DNA of 6,148 nucleotides from Alphaproteobacteria bacterium (lineage in GTDB: Bacteria > Pseudomonadota > Alphaproteobacteria > SHNJ01), in assembly GCA_947456345.1 (NCBI GenBank), contig CANGQU010000046.1:1-6148 (forward strand), in the 5' to 3' direction. The first letter of the stretch is position 1. Every line of letters begins with the position of its first letter. This document shows positions 1 to 4,906 of this stretch, piece after piece. Position numbers and translations under genes: made by a program. Under the pieces are notes generated by a model. The model was given only the letters and a program-made list of their open reading frames with translations. It did not search any database and was not told the DNA's origin.

Positions 1-437
1 TACTGGTCCAGCGCGATTTAAATCTGCCCGAGCCGTCCAAACGCGCCAAAGGCCCCCGTTACACCCCCGTCAACAAACGCCAGGACAAGCCGGATGGCGT
101 CGCCTGGCTGGTCAAGCAACATCCGGAATTACTGGATGCACAAATCGGCCGCTTGATGGGCACGACCAAGCCCACGATCAAAGCGATTCGCGAGCGTACC
201 CATTGGAACATGGCCAATATCAAACCGCGCCACCCAGTGGGTTTGGGTTTGTGCTCGCAGCCGGATTTGGACGCCGCCGTGGCTAAGGCCCAGCGCCGGT
301 TGGCCAATATCGAAAAAGCCGCCGCCAAAGCCGCCAAATTGGCAGTCCAACAGACCGAACAAGCTGCCAACGCCTTAGCCGCTGTGAACAACCCAGTCAG
401 CAACATCATGCCCGAAGCCGAAGTGGCGAATGGGTAG
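1..437 (+). CDS. trcR: TrcR-like (DUF1013) transcriptional regulator, 5' end missing
   Basis: The reading frame is open from base 3, gives 144 residues in the window and ends at TAG 435-437; the N-terminus lies outside. I recognise the DUF1013 core: a KGPRYTPVNKRQD segment (about residues 16-28 of the visible part), then WLVKQHPELLDAQIGRLMGT, TKPTIKAIRERTHWN, and a GLGLCSQPDLD block. DUF1013 proteins are alphaproteobacterial and are annotated as the cell-cycle transcriptional regulator TrcR; the middle part resembles a helix-turn-helix, consistent with cytoplasmic DNA binding. After the conserved block comes a long Ala/Lys/Gln-rich tail of about 50 residues with a coiled-coil look, which seems longer than in family members I recall. 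The internal ATG at 153 is only a methionine inside the conserved domain, not the start. The stop codon is the first triplet of a 7-nt repeat array. The family call is firm; the regulatory role rests on family annotation. Confidence 0.87.
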   Translation, partial: LVQRDLNLPEPSKRAKGPRYTPVNKRQDKPDGVAWLVKQHPELLDAQIGRLMGTTKPTIKAIRERTHWNMANIKPRHPVGLGLCSQPDLDAAVAKAQRRLANIEKAAAKAAKLAVQQTEQAANALAAVNNPVSNIMPEAEVANG

Positions 438-514
438 CAAGTAAGCCGTAATTGGTAAGCAGTAAGCGGGTTGCTTACTGCTTACTCACTCCCTATCCTC
501 CACCCTCCACTGGA
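435..514. repeat. Stop-anchored 7-nt periodic array with a perfect hairpin
   Basis: From the TAG stop of the trcR-like gene, stop triplets recur at exact 7-nt steps: TAG 435, then TAA at 442, 449, 456 and 463. GTAAGCAGTAAGC (455-467) and its perfect reverse complement (473-485) form a 13-bp stem around a 5-nt GGGTT loop. Beyond the stem a pyrimidine-rich tail runs to about 514 with loose 7-nt phasing (CACTCCC, TATCCTC, CACCCTC). No T-tract follows, so it is not a typical intrinsic terminator. It fills nearly all the space before the dehydrogenase gene. Confidence 0.8.
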
Positions 515-518
515 TACT

Positions 519-2075
519 ATGATGACTGCAGCAAAAAAAATCGAACCATCGGTGCATTTGTTGAACGCGAAATTGTGCCAGGAATTGGGCATTACCAAGG
601 AACAAATCAGCGGCGGCAGCTTGTCCGTCCGCTCGCCGATTGATGGGATGGAAATCGCGGCGGTCAAGGCCGATGAGGCAAAAACGGTTGCGGTGAAAAT
701 CGGTTTGGCGCAAAACGCTTTTTTATACTGGCGCAGCGTACCGGCACCCGTGCGCGGCGAATTGATCCGCCTGTTGGGCGAAGAATTGCGCGCGCATAAA
801 CAAGCCTTGGGCGAATTGGTGACCATCGAAGCGGGTAAAATTTTATCCGAAGGTTTGGGCGAAGTGCAGGAAATGATCGATATCTGCGATTTCGCCGTGG
901 GCCTCTCGCGGCAATTATACGGCCTGACCATCGCATCCGAGCGGCCCAATCACCGCATGATGGAACAATGGCAGCCATTGGGCGTGGTGGGTGTGATCAG
1001 CGCGTTCAATTTCCCGGTTGCGGTGTGGTGTTGGAATTTCGCGCTGGCGATTGTTTGCGGCGATGCTGTCGTTTGGAAACCGTCCGAGAAAACTTTGGTC
1101 ACAGCAATCGCGTGTCAAAATATTTTCCTCCGCGCTTTGCAAAAATTTAACGCTGCGCATGGCAACAAAGCACCGGAACATTTATCCGTGTTGATTTTTG
1201 GCAAGGCCGATGTAGGTGCCGCCATGGTATCGGATACGCGCGTGCCATTGGTCTCGGCCACGGGTAGCACCCGCATGGGCCGCGAGGTGGCGCCCGTGGT
1301 GGCCAAACGTTTGGGCCGCAGTTTGTTGGAATTGGGTGGCAATAACGCGATGATCGTAGCCCCCAGCGCGGATTTGAATCTTGCGTTGCGCGCGATTTTG
1401 TTTTCCGCCGTCGGCACCGCCGGGCAACGCTGCACCACCTTGCGCCGCTTGATCGTGCATAAATCCATCCATGCCGAATTGGTGGAAAAATTACAAAAAG
1501 CCTATCAATCGGTGCGCGTAGGCAATCCGCTCGAGGCGCAGACATTATGCGGCCCCTTGATCGACCGCGCATCGTTCGATGGCATGCAGTCAGCGTTACA
1601 AAGCGCCAAGGCACAGGGCGGAACGGTGTTGTGCGGCGGCACACGCGTATTTGCCGATGTTTATCCCGATGCGTTTTATGTGACGCCCGCTTTGGTGCAA
1701 ATGCCGGGGCAGACCGAGCAAGTTAAACACGAAGTGTTCGCGCCGATTTTATATGTACTCAGTTATGAAAATCTGGCCGATGCGATTGCGCTGCAAAACG
1801 ATGTCCCCCAAGGCTTGTCGTCGTGCATTTTCACGAACGATGTGCGCGAGGCGGAATTGTTCCTATCCGCTAGCGGTTCCGATTGCGGCATTGCGAATGT
1901 GAATATCGGCCCATCCGGGGCAGAAATCGGTGGCGCATTCGGTGGCGAAAAAGACACTGGCGGTGGCCGTGAGTCGGGCAGCGATTCGTGGAAAGCCTAT
2001 ATGCGCCGCACCACCAACACCGTCAATTACGGCACGTCGTTACCGTTGGCGCAGGGCGTGGTGTTTGATATTTAG
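519..2075 (+). CDS. amaB: ALDH7-family aldehyde dehydrogenase (probable alpha-aminoadipate semialdehyde / piperideine-6-carboxylate dehydrogenase)
   Basis: A 518-residue NAD(P)-dependent aldehyde dehydrogenase of the antiquitin (ALDH7) type. Seen: SAFNFPV with the oxyanion Asn at 164, the cofactor-binding VWKPSEKT (Lys187), GSTRMG near 249-254, ELGGNN with the general-base Glu271, GTAGQRCTT with catalytic Cys305, EVFAPI near 405-410, and the family-typical C-terminal block SGAEIGGAFGGEKDTGGGRESGSD. ALDH7 enzymes oxidise alpha-aminoadipate semialdehyde (in equilibrium with piperideine-6-carboxylate) to aminoadipate in lysine breakdown; an Arg just before the catalytic Cys, as here, is linked to this substrate in human antiquitin. 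No other lysine genes are in view, so the substrate is inferred. An upstream TTG at 471 would add 16 residues but lies inside a hairpin repeat, so I chose ATG 519 (ATG 522 is equally possible). No convincing Shine-Dalgarno is visible. The symbol follows Pseudomonas usage. Confidence 0.9.
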   Translation: MMTAAKKIEPSVHLLNAKLCQELGITKEQISGGSLSVRSPIDGMEIAAVKADEAKTVAVKIGLAQNAFLYWRSVPAPVRGELIRLLGEELRAHKQALGELVTIEAGKILSEGLGEVQEMIDICDFAVGLSRQLYGLTIASERPNHRMMEQWQPLGVVGVISAFNFPVAVWCWNFALAIVCGDAVVWKPSEKTLVTAIACQNIFLRALQKFNAAHGNKAPEHLSVLIFGKADVGAAMVSDTRVPLVSATGSTRMGREVAPVVAKRLGRSLLELGGNNAMIVAPSADLNLALRAILFSAVGTAGQRCTTLRRLIVHKSIHAELVEKLQKAYQSVRVGNPLEAQTLCGPLIDRASFDGMQSALQSAKAQGGTVLCGGTRVFADVYPDAFYVTPALVQMPGQTEQVKHEVFAPILYVLSYENLADAIALQNDVPQGLSSCIFTNDVREAELFLSASGSDCGIANVNIGPSGAEIGGAFGGEKDTGGGRESGSDSWKAYMRRTTNTVNYGTSLPLAQGVVFDI

Positions 2076-2111
2076 TCGACAGTCGTTAGGCGATAGTTGT
2101 TAGTGACTTAG
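2073..2111. repeat. 7-nt periodic array joining two convergent gene ends
   Basis: Starting on the TAG stop of the dehydrogenase, triplets recur at 2073 (TAG), 2080 (CAG), 2087, 2094 and 2101 (TAG) in exact 7-nt steps, then TAG at 2109 after 8 nt. The opposite-strand lipoprotein gene ends inside it: its TAA (2102-2100) is followed on the - strand by further TAA triplets at 14 and 28 nt. No strong hairpin is evident. The spacing matches the arrays at 435 and 5975, although the heptads differ. Confidence 0.65.
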
Positions 2112-2294
2112 TTCCGCGATGCTGCGTGTGTCGTCATACATCACGGCCAAGATATTTTCCATCAAGCCAGGCGGGCCGGGCAGGGCGGTTGCATCAATGC
2201 CGGGAATGGTGACCGCCGTTTTTACCGGCACGCTTTGACAGGCACCCAGCGGCAGCCCAATCAACAACAGCAAAAGAAATGCGCGGATCATCAT
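2100..2294 (-). CDS. Small predicted lipoprotein, function unknown
   Basis: A 64-residue protein that I do not recognise. The N-terminus is a lipoprotein signal peptide: Arg4, a hydrophobic run at residues 5-16 (AFLLLLLIGLPL), then the lipobox LGAC with the lipidated Cys19. Gln at +2 rather than Asp suggests outer-membrane sorting by the usual rule. The mature part is only about 46 residues, Pro/Gly-rich in the middle (PGIDATALPGPPG) with an acidic, possibly helical end. The start is well supported: AGGA (2305-2302) lies 7 nt before the first of two tandem ATG codons. It sits downstream of a strong terminator that closes the preceding DUF465 gene, so it probably needs its own promoter within 2295-2342; I see no convincing one. 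Its stop codon falls within a 7-nt repeat array shared with the convergent dehydrogenase. Proline content and size recall phage Rz1-type lipoproteins, but no Rz partner is present. Confidence 0.68.
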   Translation of the reverse strand: MMIRAFLLLLLIGLPLGACQSVPVKTAVTIPGIDATALPGPPGLMENILAVMYDDTRSIAELSH

Positions 2295-2333
2295 CCGCCC
2301 ATCCTAGGCGGCAAAGGTTAAGTTTAGGTGTGC

Positions 2334-2364
2334 AAAAAATAAAAACCCCGCCGAGGCGGGGTTT
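2334..2364 (-). terminator. Strong intrinsic terminator after the first DUF465 gene
   Basis: AAACCCCGCC (2343-2352) and GGCGGGGTTT (2355-2364) are perfect reverse complements, giving a GC-rich stem closed by a very short loop. On the - strand the stem is followed by a T-run, TTTTTATTTTTT (2345-2334). On the + strand only TTT follows, so the terminator is mainly for leftward transcription. It begins 22 nt past the DUF465 stop codon and separates that gene from the downstream lipoprotein gene. Confidence 0.9.
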
Positions 2365-2385
2365 GGTGCTATTACGCCCATGCCT

Positions 2386-2613
2386 CTAGGCGGCGTCGGA
2401 TTTGCGTTTTTCCAACTCGCTGATTTCTTGTTTCAGGGTCAGTTTCTTCTTTTTCAATTCGGCGATAATGTAAAAATCCGGCATCGGGCGAGCGCCTTCG
2501 ATGCGCAGCGCCTCGTCGATATTGGTGTGCTTTAATTTTAACGTGTTGATACGATCGGTGATCACGCTATCTGCCTCCGTGTTTGGGGTTGGGATAGAAT
2601 CGGATGATTGCAC
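2386..2613 (-). CDS. DUF465 / YdcH-like small helical protein (first copy)
   Basis: A 75-residue, highly charged protein of the DUF465 (YdcH) family. Seen: RINTLKLKHTNIDEAL near residues 21-36, then the ARPMPDF turn (41-47), then LKKKKLTLKQEISELEKRK (53-71), the typical helix-turn-helix hairpin ending in a Lys-rich amphipathic helix. Family members are small cytoplasmic proteins with no firmly established biochemical function. The start is GTG at 2613, chosen because GGAG (2624-2621) lies 7 nt upstream and no in-frame ATG precedes it; an ATG at 2626 is out of frame. It has its own predicted promoter about 90 nt upstream and a strong terminator just downstream, so it looks monocistronic. A second DUF465 gene of a different subtype lies beyond the phosphofructokinase gene on the other strand. 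Confidence 0.87.
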   Translation of the reverse strand: MQSSDSIPTPNTEADSVITDRINTLKLKHTNIDEALRIEGARPMPDFYIIAELKKKKLTLKQEISELEKRKSDAA

Positions 2614-2620
2614 GACTTAA

Positions 2621-2624
2621 CTCC
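2621..2624 (-). promoter_or_regulatory. Ribosome binding site fixing the GTG start of the first DUF465 gene
   Basis: GGAG on the - strand lies 7 nt before GTG 2613. It decides the start, as no in-frame ATG is near. Confidence 0.75.
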
Positions 2625-2702
2625 ATCAAAACGCTGGCTTGCCGGGTTTTAGCCGCGCGCTGGCGGTTTTTATTGCACTTGCGAAGAAGCCAGAATATCA
2701 CC

Positions 2703-2731
2703 AGTATATTACGAATCGCTTAAATTCGCAA
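2703..2731 (-). promoter_or_regulatory. Sigma-70-type promoter for the first DUF465 gene
   Basis: On the - strand TTGCGA (2731-2726) and TATACT (2708-2703) are separated by exactly 17 nt. The -10 box matches consensus at 5 of 6 positions and the -35 box at 4 of 6. Transcription would start near 2696, leaving a leader of about 83 nt that contains inverted repeats. Confidence 0.7.
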
Positions 2732-2781
2732 GGAGACATTGAAATAAAATTATTACAATTTGGGGTAATTTTGTTATTAAA

Positions 2782-2829
2782 AGGCGAGAGTGGAGAGGTG
2801 GGAGTTTAGAGGGGCAAAGCCACTCGCCT
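2782..2829. repeat. 7-nt periodic array and hairpin at the 3' end of the phosphofructokinase gene
   Basis: On the + strand the dinucleotide AG recurs at 2782, 2789, 2796, 2803 and 2810, five exact 7-nt steps (AGGCGAG, AGTGGAG, AGGTGGG, AGTTTAG, AGGGGCA). The outer ends pair: CCACTCGCCT (2820-2829) is complementary to AGGCGAGAGTGG (2782-2793) apart from a 2-nt bulge. On the - strand the stem starts 3 nt past the phosphofructokinase stop codon and ends with TTTTAATAA, so it may also act as a weak leftward terminator. The array is not phased from the stop codon, unlike the other three. Confidence 0.55.
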
Positions 2830-2832
2830 AAT

Positions 2833-3921
2833 TTACCGATCCCCCAAACATATCCCCAAACCACGGGCGGTTTGCACCATGGCGCCGTCCACTTCGACCG
2901 CGCGGTAGGATGCGATCGCCTCGGTAATCGGCACATCGGTCAAACCGCGATTGCGCCAAACGACGATGCGATCAAATTTTCCTTGCGCCACCAAATCCAC
3001 GGCATGCACGCCAAACGACGATGCCAGCACGCGGTCATGCGGGCTGGGCTGACCGCCGCGTTGCACGTGGCCCAAAACAGTGACGCGGGTTTCCGCCCCT
3101 GTTTCCTGGGCAATGCGGGTGCCTAGATATTGGCCGATGCCACCATAGCGCACTTGGCCATCGGCAAATTTGTGCATGACGGGTTCGTTTTTCTCGGTCT
3201 TGACGGCCTCGGATACAACGACCAGGGCAAAGTTGCGCCCATTGCCGCGCAAGGAATCAATCTTGGCCTTGACCGCGGCCATGTTCCATGGAATTTCCGG
3301 CATTAAAATCACATCCGCGCCCCCGGCGATGCCGGATGCCAGCGCGATGTGCCCGGCGTCACGCCCCATCACTTCGAGGATCATGACGCGGTGATGGCTG
3401 GCGGCGGTGGGTTGCAAACGATCCAATGCTTCGGTGGCGACATTGACGGCGGTGTCGTAACCGACGGCGGTTTCGGTCGCGCCCAAATCATTGTCGATGG
3501 TTTTCGGCACGCCGACGAAATTGATGCCGCCTTGTTGCGCCATGCGGCGCAAAATCGCCATCGAGCCGTCGCCGCCCATCGAGATCAACGCGTTCAGGCC
3601 CAGCTGGTTGTAGCCGTCGATGACCTCGTTACTGCGGTCTTTTTTGCTGCCATCTGGCATCGGATAGGCGAATGGGTCACCGGAATTGACCGTGCCCAAA
3701 AACGTGCCACCCTGGCGCAGGATATTGGTATCGACATCGGCGATGGTGAGTTTTTTATAGCGCATGGGCCGGTCCATCAGCCCCTTGGTGCCGTCATAAA
3801 TGCCATAGACTTCCCAGCCATAATGCAAAATGGCGCGATGCACCACGGCGCGGATGACCGCGTTTAGGCCGCTGCAATCGCCGCCGCTGGTTAAGACCCC
3901 GATTTTTTTGATGTTCGACAT
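2833..3921 (-). CDS. pfkA: 6-phosphofructokinase, mixed-donor (group III-like) type
   Basis: A 362-residue PfkA-family enzyme that phosphorylates fructose 6-phosphate to fructose 1,6-bisphosphate in the cytoplasm. Seen: TSGGDCSGLNAVIRA (11-25), GGTFLGT (71-77), GGDGS (116-120), PKTIDND (139-145) with catalytic Asp143, MGRDAGH (185-191), and GHVQRGGQPSPHDRVLAS (284-301). Gly119 corresponds to E. coli Gly104, typical of ATP use, while Lys140 corresponds to E. coli Gly124, where Lys is typical of pyrophosphate enzymes. This combination occurs in the mixed group, including an ATP-dependent Streptomyces enzyme, so ATP is likelier but not certain. The frame stays open 48 residues further upstream, but that extension is not PFK-like. 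ATG 3921 fits the family N-terminus and has AAGG 6 nt upstream. At 362 residues it is longer than the about 320 of E. coli PfkA. It is divergent from the DUF465-purEK genes. Confidence 0.93.
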   Translation of the reverse strand: MSNIKKIGVLTSGGDCSGLNAVIRAVVHRAILHYGWEVYGIYDGTKGLMDRPMRYKKLTIADVDTNILRQGGTFLGTVNSGDPFAYPMPDGSKKDRSNEVIDGYNQLGLNALISMGGDGSMAILRRMAQQGGINFVGVPKTIDNDLGATETAVGYDTAVNVATEALDRLQPTAASHHRVMILEVMGRDAGHIALASGIAGGADVILMPEIPWNMAAVKAKIDSLRGNGRNFALVVVSEAVKTEKNEPVMHKFADGQVRYGGIGQYLGTRIAQETGAETRVTVLGHVQRGGQPSPHDRVLASSFGVHAVDLVAQGKFDRIVVWRNRGLTDVPITEAIASYRAVEVDGAMVQTARGLGICLGDR

Positions 3922-3927
3922 TGGAAA

Positions 3928-3931
3928 CCTT
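3928..3931 (-). promoter_or_regulatory. Ribosome binding site fixing the phosphofructokinase start
   Basis: AAGG on the - strand lies 6 nt before ATG 3921, supporting that start over the upstream in-frame ATG at 4065. Confidence 0.7.
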
Positions 3932-3958
3932 GTGCGCAAACTATGATGGACTATCGTT

Positions 3959-3987
3959 TTAATACCACTTTTGCTGTAGCGCAGCAA
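3959..3987 (-). promoter_or_regulatory. Possible promoter for the phosphofructokinase gene
   Basis: On the - strand TTGCTG (3987-3982) and TATTAA (3964-3959) are 17 nt apart, matching consensus at 3 of 6 and 4 of 6 positions. Transcription would start near 3952, giving a leader of about 30 nt. The -35 box is one arm of an inverted repeat. It is much weaker than the divergent + strand promoter. Confidence 0.45.
3971..3987. promoter_or_regulatory. Candidate operator: inverted repeat in the divergent promoter region
   Basis: TTGCTG (3971-3976) and CAGCAA (3982-3987) are a perfect 6-bp inverted repeat around a 5-nt spacer. The right arm coincides with the proposed -35 box of the phosphofructokinase promoter. 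A second perfect palindrome, CGCCCGGGCG, follows at 3990-3999, just upstream of the + strand -35 box. The layout would suit a dimeric regulator. I cannot name one; it does not look like a PurR box. Confidence 0.35.
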
Positions 3988-4008
3988 TCCGCCCGGGCGA
4001 AGAAATTG

Positions 4009-4037
4009 TTGAAAAAACAGCCTTTTCATCATATAAT
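4009..4037 (+). promoter_or_regulatory. Strong sigma-70-type promoter for the DUF465-purE-purK genes
   Basis: TTGAAA (4009-4014) and a consensus TATAAT (4032-4037) are separated by exactly 17 nt. This is the best promoter in the window. Transcription would start near 4044, about 69 nt before the DUF465 start codon. Confidence 0.8.
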
Positions 4038-4049
4038 GCGCCATGGCAT

Positions 4050-4087
4050 GGGGTGGCTTGTCCACACCCGGCTTTTTTTATTTTTAT
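4050..4087 (+). terminator. Terminator-like hairpin in the purE-purK leader (possible attenuator)
   Basis: GGGGTGG (4050-4056) can pair with CCACACCC (4062-4069) as a 7-bp GC-rich stem with one bulged A and a CTTGT loop. GGC and then TTTTTTTATTTTTAT (4073-4087) follow, the form of an intrinsic terminator. It starts only a few bases after the predicted transcription start and ends before the DUF465 gene. No + strand gene lies upstream for it to terminate, so it may limit expression of the operon or end a very short RNA. Confidence 0.6.
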
Positions 4088-4101
4088 CGGTGCTGGGGCG
4101 C

Positions 4102-4106
4102 AAGGT
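4102..4106 (+). promoter_or_regulatory. Ribosome binding site fixing the second DUF465 start
   Basis: AAGGT lies 6 nt before ATG 4113 and selects it over the in-frame ATG at 4053, which sits in the leader hairpin. Confidence 0.7.
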
Positions 4107-4112
4107 TGGGGC

Positions 4113-4310
4113 ATGGACAATATTTCGGTATTGCGGGATAAATTGGAAAAATTGCGGCAAGAGCACCGCGATCTGGACGATACCATCCGCAGCCTGCAAT
4201 TGACCGGCGCCGACCAAATGCAGTTAGCGCGGTTGAAAAAACGCAAACTGGGCCTGAAAGATCAAATGAGCTTTATTGAAAGCAAGTTGATTCCCGATAT
4301 TATCGCCTAA
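4113..4310 (+). CDS. DUF465 / YdcH-like small helical protein (second copy)
   Basis: A 65-residue DUF465 protein. Seen: LRDKLEKLRQEHRDLDDTIRSL at about residues 7-28, with the family's H-x-x-L-D pattern, then the LARLKKRKLGLKDQMSFIESKL helix (about 39-60) and a PDIIA C-terminus, typical of the subtype encoded beside purE in Alphaproteobacteria. It should fold as a charged antiparallel helical hairpin in the cytoplasm; its biochemical role is unknown. It differs clearly from the copy at 2386-2613, which is longer and has an ARPMPDF turn, so the two are old paralogues rather than a recent duplication. It is the first gene after the strong promoter at 4009-4037 and is followed by purE after 46 nt on the same strand, with no terminator between, so cotranscription is likely. 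An upstream in-frame ATG (4053) is rejected because a good ribosome binding site precedes 4113. Confidence 0.9.
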   Translation: MDNISVLRDKLEKLRQEHRDLDDTIRSLQLTGADQMQLARLKKRKLGLKDQMSFIESKLIPDIIA

Positions 4311-4356
4311 ATTCTTTCTGTCTCGCTCCGCCTAACCTTATTTATGATGTGTTGTC

Positions 4357-4905
4357 ATGCCCAGCCGCAAAAGCAAAACCGTCAAACATCCACACATCGG
4401 CATTATTATGGGTTCGCCCAGCGATTGGGACACCATGCGGCATACGGCCGACATGCTGGACGAATTCGGCGTCGCATATGAAACGCTGGTTGTCTCGGCG
4501 CATCGCACCCCGCAGCGTTTGTATCAATACGCGCAGGATGCGGTCGGACGCGGCTTGCAGGTCATCATCGCGGGTGCCGGGGGGGCGGCGCATTTGCCCG
4601 GCATGGCGGCGTCCTTGACCCCGCTGCCGGTGTTGGGCGTGCCGGTAGAATCCAAAGCATTAAAAGGTCAGGACAGTTTGCTGTCGATTGTGCAAATGCC
4701 GGCGGGCGTGCCGGTTGGGACATTGGCTATCGGTGTGGCGGGGGCCAAGAACGCGGCGTTATTGGCGGTGGGCATTTTGTCGCTGCGCGATGCGGCCCTG
4801 GCCAAGAAATTGGCGCGTTATCGGCATTTGCAAACATCGGGGGTGCCGCTTAATCCGCGCGCCAAGGTCAAGCCGCCGTTGCTGCGTGCCCGGAAAAAGA
4901 AATAA
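4357..4905 (+). CDS. purE: N5-carboxyaminoimidazole ribonucleotide mutase
   Basis: A 182-residue class I PurE, which rearranges N5-CAIR to CAIR in de novo purine synthesis, using the product of PurK encoded next door. Seen: [14 protein letters not shown] (14-27), the SAHRTP motif (47-52) with catalytic His49, [12 protein letters not shown] (72-83), [20 protein letters not shown] (92-111) and [13 protein letters not shown] (114-126). These match E. coli PurE closely; the SDWDTM and SAHRTP pattern with an adjacent purK marks the mutase rather than the CO2-dependent class II form. The enzyme is normally a soluble octamer. The C-terminus carries an extra basic, Pro-containing tail (about 166-182, ending RARKKK) beyond the usual 160-170 residues. 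ATG 4357 has no clear Shine-Dalgarno, so it may depend partly on translation of the preceding DUF465 gene. Only 1 nt separates its stop codon from the purK start. Confidence 0.97.
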   Translation: MPSRKSKTVKHPHIGIIMGSPSDWDTMRHTADMLDEFGVAYETLVVSAHRTPQRLYQYAQDAVGRGLQVIIAGAGGAAHLPGMAASLTPLPVLGVPVESKALKGQDSLLSIVQMPAGVPVGTLAIGVAGAKNAALLAVGILSLRDAALAKKLARYRHLQTSGVPLNPRAKVKPPLLRARKKK

Positions 4906-4906
4906 C

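Noticed and set aside
435..514. CRISPR array
   Set aside because: Units are only 7 nt, with no spacers and no cas genes in view.
471..518. TTG start that would extend the aldehyde dehydrogenase by 16 residues
   Set aside because: TTG 471 starts in the loop of a perfect hairpin repeat, lacks a ribosome binding site, and the added residues do not resemble ALDH7 proteins. ATG 519 or 522 fits better.
2100..2294. Assigning the small lipoprotein as a phage Rz1 spanin
   Set aside because: Only size, lipobox and some prolines agree. There is no overlapping or adjacent Rz-like gene and no phage context.
2651..2672. Terminator-like hairpin with T-run on the + strand (AGCCGC/GCGGTT then TTTTATT)
   Set aside because: No + strand gene ends nearby and the stem is short with a wobble pair. 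It lies in the leader of a - strand gene and is more likely part of that leader's structure.
3349..3867. 172-codon + strand open frame opposite the phosphofructokinase gene
   Set aside because: It is the complement of a clearly conserved coding sequence, with no recognisable domain and no ribosome binding site.
3922..4065. 48-residue N-terminal extension of the phosphofructokinase
   Set aside because: It runs through both predicted promoters and is not PFK-like. ATG 3921 has a ribosome binding site and matches the family N-terminus.
4308..4340. Pyrimidine-rich stretch after the second DUF465 stop as another heptad array
   Set aside because: I could not find triplets recurring in consistent 7-nt steps here.
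4320..4348. Possible separate promoter for purE (TATGAT at 4343-4348)
   Set aside because: The -10 match is fair, but nothing like a -35 box lies at 16-18 nt. Cotranscription with the DUF465 gene is simpler.
4688..4906. Upstream open extension of purK overlapping purE
   Set aside because: It is a shadow frame of purE, rich in Arg/Trp/Cys, with no PurK similarity.
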